From Verrucomicrobiales bacterium (lineage in GTDB: Bacteria; Verrucomicrobiota; Verrucomicrobiia; Verrucomicrobiales; Verrucomicrobiaceae), in contig DMMK01000560.1 in assembly GCA_003453085.1 (NCBI GenBank), positions 1 to 7,024 of the forward strand: DNA of 7,024 nt, written 5' to 3'. A program made the position numbers and the translations under genes. Position 1 is the stretch's first letter. Each line of letters opens with the position of its first letter. Below are positions 5,909 through 7,024 of this stretch, in pieces. Under the pieces are notes generated by a model. The model saw nothing but the letters and a program-made list of their open reading frames with translations, was not told the origin of the DNA and searched no databases.

Positions 5909-7003
5909 TTACCGTGTTGATTTGCCTGGCAAGCGTAGGCTCCAGCGTTCGACCGCCCAAAACATGGCGGCAGCCAGGAGGATGCTGAGGAGAGAGAAAA
6001 CCAGGGGGACTGCGATGGACTCGGACTTCGCTCCGCCCTGGAGGGAGGACTTGAGAAACACCAGGAAGGGTAGGTGGATGGCGTAGAGCGAATAGCTGAA
6101 GATGCCCATGATGGCGGCCATCCGACCCAATGGGCTCTCCCAGAGGGTTCGGTTGCCCGGCCGAAGGCTCCACCAGACAAAGGCGCCAAATCCCACCGCA
6201 AAAAAAGGCTCGGCCAGATGGCGCTCGTTTTTCAGACAAAGTCCGCAACCAACTGCTGTCAGCAAAATGCTGGCCAGCAGTGGTTTGGGAAGGCGGAAAG
6301 CGCAGCGGCCAGCGTCGCATTCAGCGATCAGAAATCCGGTGGCCCAGGTGAACCAGTAAGTGGGAAAAACAGTGGCCTGACTGCCAGTGATCTTTAGCCA
6401 GGCGATGCAGACGACGCTGATGAAAAACACACTGGTAACCGTTTTTGCCGCCCCCACTTTTTTGGTGGAATGGAAGAGCAGCGGATAAAGAAAATAGAAA
6501 TGCAGTTCCATGCCCAGCGTCCACAGCGGGCCGTTGCTCCCGTAAGGAGGGCAGGCAATGTTTTGCAGCGTTAGCAGGTTGAGAACGAAGCTCTGCCAGG
6601 AATTGTCTCCCAGACGGTAGTCTTCAGGGGTGTGCGCCCGTGTGTAGCTGTCTAGCAGCAGAGTCAGGAAGAGGGCGGCGATCAGCACCGGATACACCCT
6701 CCAAAGGCGGCGTTTGCAATACTCCCCGAGATTCAGCGAGTGATCTGGATCACCCTGCAGTCGGATGACATTGGGGCGGTGAATGCAGTAGCCGCTAATG
6801 ACGAAAAACAGAGGCACAGCCACAAACCCAAAGGAGAACGGGGCGGATGCGTAGCCCAGCAGAGCATTCAGATCCGCTGAAAGACCATGCTTTTGCCAGA
6901 TGCTGGAAAGGCCCACCCAATTGATTTCTCGGCTGTGGTAGATGACGACGGACAGGGCGGCGATCCCGCGCAGGGCATCAATGGCTTTGGATCGTCCGTT
7001 CAT
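5909..7003 (-). CDS. Membrane acyltransferase, acyltransferase-3 family (OafA/OatA-like)
   Basis: 364 residues, a normal length for a stand-alone acyltransferase-3 protein. Family members move an acetyl or other acyl group across the inner membrane onto sugars of polysaccharide, peptidoglycan or secreted glycosides. The family's motifs are all visible: LRGIAALSVVIYH near the start with the conserved His at 23, FFVISGYCI at 67-74, KRRLWRVYP at 97-105, GPLWTLGMELHFYFLYPL at 158-175 with conserved Glu166, and SYSLYAIHLP at 303-312. About ten hydrophobic spans follow one another, and no SGNH or other extra domain is fused. The ATG at 7003 puts the His motif at the usual distance from the N-terminus. 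There is no clear Shine-Dalgarno and the frame stays open to the window edge, so a slightly longer N-terminus is possible. The acceptor substrate cannot be told from sequence. A terminator follows the gene. Confidence 0.93.
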   Translation of the reverse strand: MNGRSKAIDALRGIAALSVVIYHSREINWVGLSSIWQKHGLSADLNALLGYASAPFSFGFVAVPLFFVISGYCIHRPNVIRLQGDPDHSLNLGEYCKRRLWRVYPVLIAALFLTLLLDSYTRAHTPEDYRLGDNSWQSFVLNLLTLQNIACPPYGSNGPLWTLGMELHFYFLYPLLFHSTKKVGAAKTVTSVFFISVVCIAWLKITGSQATVFPTYWFTWATGFLIAECDAGRCAFRLPKPLLASILLTAVGCGLCLKNERHLAEPFFAVGFGAFVWWSLRPGNRTLWESPLGRMAAIMGIFSYSLYAIHLPFLVFLKSSLQGGAKSESIAVPLVFSLLSILLAAAMFWAVERWSLRLPGKSTR

Positions 7004-7024
7004 GGAGCAAGAGGGGGTTCTCCA

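Noticed and set aside
5863..6524. Several short frames on both strands inside the acyltransferase gene
   Set aside because: All lie in alternative frames of a gene with complete family motifs.

Overview
The window reads as a bacterial chromosomal segment of moderate G+C. It holds two genes, both on the minus strand, separated by a 440-base A+T-richer gap. Delta-60 repeats joined to choice-of-anchor-D Ig-like domains in one very large secreted protein are typical of Verrucomicrobiota, and also occur in Planctomycetota and Myxococcota/deltaproteobacteria. My best guess is a Verrucomicrobiaceae-like organism; this rests on protein style, not on a marker gene.

Positions 5468 down to 1 are one uninterrupted reading frame of 1822 codons that leaves the window before its stop. 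I translated it throughout and found no stop or frameshift. The protein has a signal peptide, then delta-60 array 1, a small beta-rich module, delta-60 array 2, a second copy of that module, four Ig-like choice-of-anchor-D domains, and delta-60 array 3, which is cut by the window edge. Each array opens with a half repeat (the tail motif LDxxFNP). Arrays 1 and 2 then carry seven repeat cores, and array 3 shows seven before the edge. This pattern suggests a chain of seven-bladed beta-propellers closed by their N-terminal strand, a structural inference that can be tested.

Positions 5469 to 5908 hold no convincing gene. They contain a likely intrinsic terminator for the upstream gene, an A+T-rich stretch that probably carries the promoter of the giant gene, one imperfect inverted repeat, and one doubtful 21-32 codon ORF.

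Positions 7003 down to 5909 encode a complete or nearly complete integral-membrane acyltransferase of the acyltransferase-3 family (O-acetylation of cell-surface or secreted sugars). The terminator and long gap argue that it and the giant gene are separate transcription units, so no functional link is claimed beyond both acting at the envelope. I saw no RNA gene, insertion sequence, CRISPR array or phage gene.
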